14,832 nt of DNA from SCUN01 sp964343975 (GTDB lineage Bacteria > Acidobacteriota > Vicinamibacteria > Vicinamibacterales > SCN-69-37). A model generated the notes under the pieces. It searched no databases and was not told where the DNA came from. It worked only from the letters and a program-made list of their open reading frames with translations. The translations under genes and the position numbers were made by a program. Of this stretch, positions 13,903 to 14,832 are shown piece after piece (positions within the stretch are counted from its first letter, which is position 1; every line of letters starts with the position of its first letter). The DNA lies in contig CAYFLU010000082.1 in NCBI GenBank assembly GCA_964343975.1, positions 1 through 14,832 of the forward strand. The letters are read 5' to 3'.

Positions 13903-14832
13903 AACGACGTCTGTGGCACCGTTCGCGAGGGGCATGGTGTGTAGCCATTGCCGTGGTGGCGTGTGGGGCCGTGGCGCTGGCGCAGGGGCGTGGCGGCCGC
14001 CGCGGCGGCGCGTCGTCTGATGCGCCGCTGACGGTCATTCTGGGCCGGCCCACGGATCGGTCCATTACTGTGAGCGTCCTCAGCCCCAAGGCCGTGGACG
14101 CGCGTGTGGAATTCGGCAAGGCCGACGGCCCTGCACGTGTGATGACGCCGGTCGTCAGCGGCTCCGCGGCCACGCCGTTCGAGATCCCGCTCGAGACGCT
14201 GGAGCCCAACACGCGATACACGTACCGCCTGATGACACGTGAGCCTGGTGCGACGACGTTCACCGGTGGCGCCGACGCGTCGTTCATGACGGCGCGCCCG
14301 CCGGGAAGCACGTTCTCGTTCGGCGTGCAGGGCGACTCGCATCCGGAACGGGATCAGAAGATGTACGACGGTGTGCTCTACGAGCGCACGATGGATCTGG
14401 TGAAGGCGGAGCACCCGGATCTGTATTTCATGCTCGGCGATGACTTCAGCATCGAACGCGAGATTGCCGGCAATGCCCTGACCCAGGCCGCGGTGAACGC
14501 CGTGTACGCGCGCCAGCGACCGTTCCTCGCGCGCATGGCCGGGGCGACGTCGCTCTTTCATGTGAATGGCAACCATGAAGAGGCGGGACGGTTTCTGCTC
14601 GATGGCACCGCGAACAGCGCGCCGGTGCTGGCGGGCCGGGCGCGCAACGCGTATCTGCCGCTGCCGGCACCAGACGCCTTCTACAGTGGCGACGAAGAGC
14701 GCGTGGAGCATGTGGGCCTGTTGCGCGACTACTACGCCTTCACATGGGGCGATGCCCTCTTCGTGACGATCGATCCCTACTGGCATTCGTCCGTGCAGGT
14801 CGACGCCGACCCCGGGGGGCGCGGTGGGGGTG
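13899..14832 (+). CDS. Fn3-type metallophosphoesterase, exported (type A; 3' truncated)
   Basis: The frame stays open from ATG 13899 to the window edge (311 codons). The start overlaps the preceding TGA (ATGA). A signal peptide (n-region KRRLWHRSR, cut near ALA28-Gln29) precedes a short Gly/Arg segment (30-37), an Fn3-like domain (about 43-133; LGRPTDRS, LEPNTRYTYR) and the first part of the catalytic domain: GDSH (Asp146, His148), LGDD (Asp181) and GNHE (225-227). The HH and GHDH motifs would lie beyond the edge. It shares QGDSHPER, GDDFS, NGNHE, LLRDYYA and TIDPYWHS with the type A lipoprotein at 4474, also at DNA level. It carries a Gly-rich insertion starting around residue 306 where the other paralogue has none. 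Predicted soluble periplasmic or secreted form of type A. Confidence 0.88.
   Translation, partial: MKRRLWHRSRGAWCVAIAVVACGAVALAQGRGGRRGGASSDAPLTVILGRPTDRSITVSVLSPKAVDARVEFGKADGPARVMTPVVSGSAATPFEIPLETLEPNTRYTYRLMTREPGATTFTGGADASFMTARPPGSTFSFGVQGDSHPERDQKMYDGVLYERTMDLVKAEHPDLYFMLGDDFSIEREIAGNALTQAAVNAVYARQRPFLARMAGATSLFHVNGNHEEAGRFLLDGTANSAPVLAGRARNAYLPLPAPDAFYSGDEERVEHVGLLRDYYAFTWGDALFVTIDPYWHSSVQVDADPGGRGGG

Noticed and set aside
4474..14832. Transposon or phage origin of the accessory region
   Set aside because: No transposase, integrase, terminal inverted repeats, attachment site or tRNA is visible, and base composition looks like the flanking genes by eye.

Overview
The window is GC-rich, densely packed bacterial DNA with almost no non-coding sequence. 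Coding is supported on both strands by intact family motifs, by stop/start overlaps of the ATGA type and by promoter-like elements just ahead of the first gene of each unit. The many exported proteins with Ser/Thr-rich or Gly-rich stalks, apparently leaderless first genes and an OmpR-type two-component pair suggest a high-GC, Gram-negative soil-type lineage. Acidobacteriota (Vicinamibacteria-like) is my best guess, but no rRNA or marker gene is present to prove it.

Layout. Positions 1-645 hold the 3' part of a xylose-isomerase-like TIM-barrel gene, followed by a strong hairpin (660-697). Positions 741-2336 encode an acyl-CoA ligase of the class I adenylate-forming family. It converges with, and overlaps by 9 nt, a response regulator/histidine kinase operon on the minus strand (4381 down to 2328). 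From 4474 to the right edge lies an accessory region devoted to exported proteins: (i) a two-gene operon of Fn3-type metallophosphoesterase lipoproteins (4474-7610); (ii) a minus-strand PEBP/YbhB-like lipoprotein (7622-8314); (iii) an operon of at least five genes (8413 to beyond 14832) encoding a HupE/UreJ-YHYH fusion, a second YHYH protein, a third metallophosphoesterase, a small exported protein of unknown function, and a fourth metallophosphoesterase cut by the window edge. All junctions inside these operons are ATGA overlaps.

How the genes may work together. Two ~95-bp divergent intergenic regions (regulator / phosphoesterase operon, and PEBP / YHYH operon) each carry two promoters. All four promoters share the same bipartite element, C(T/G)TCA(C/T)-N8-AAGGT, followed 9-10 nt later by a -10-like hexamer and very soon by the ATG. 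The simplest reading is that the linked two-component system controls itself, both phosphoesterase operons and the PEBP gene as one regulon. The products would form an envelope or extracellular set: four predicted dinuclear-metal phosphoesterases in two paralogue types, a HupE-type membrane domain tied to a His-rich YHYH domain, a second membrane-anchored YHYH domain, a PEBP-fold lipoprotein and an unknown beta-rich protein. A metal- or phosphate-related surface function is plausible but is inference; no substrate can be read from the sequence.

There is no gene-free stretch above 300 bases. I saw no tRNA, rRNA, CRISPR array, insertion sequence or integrase.
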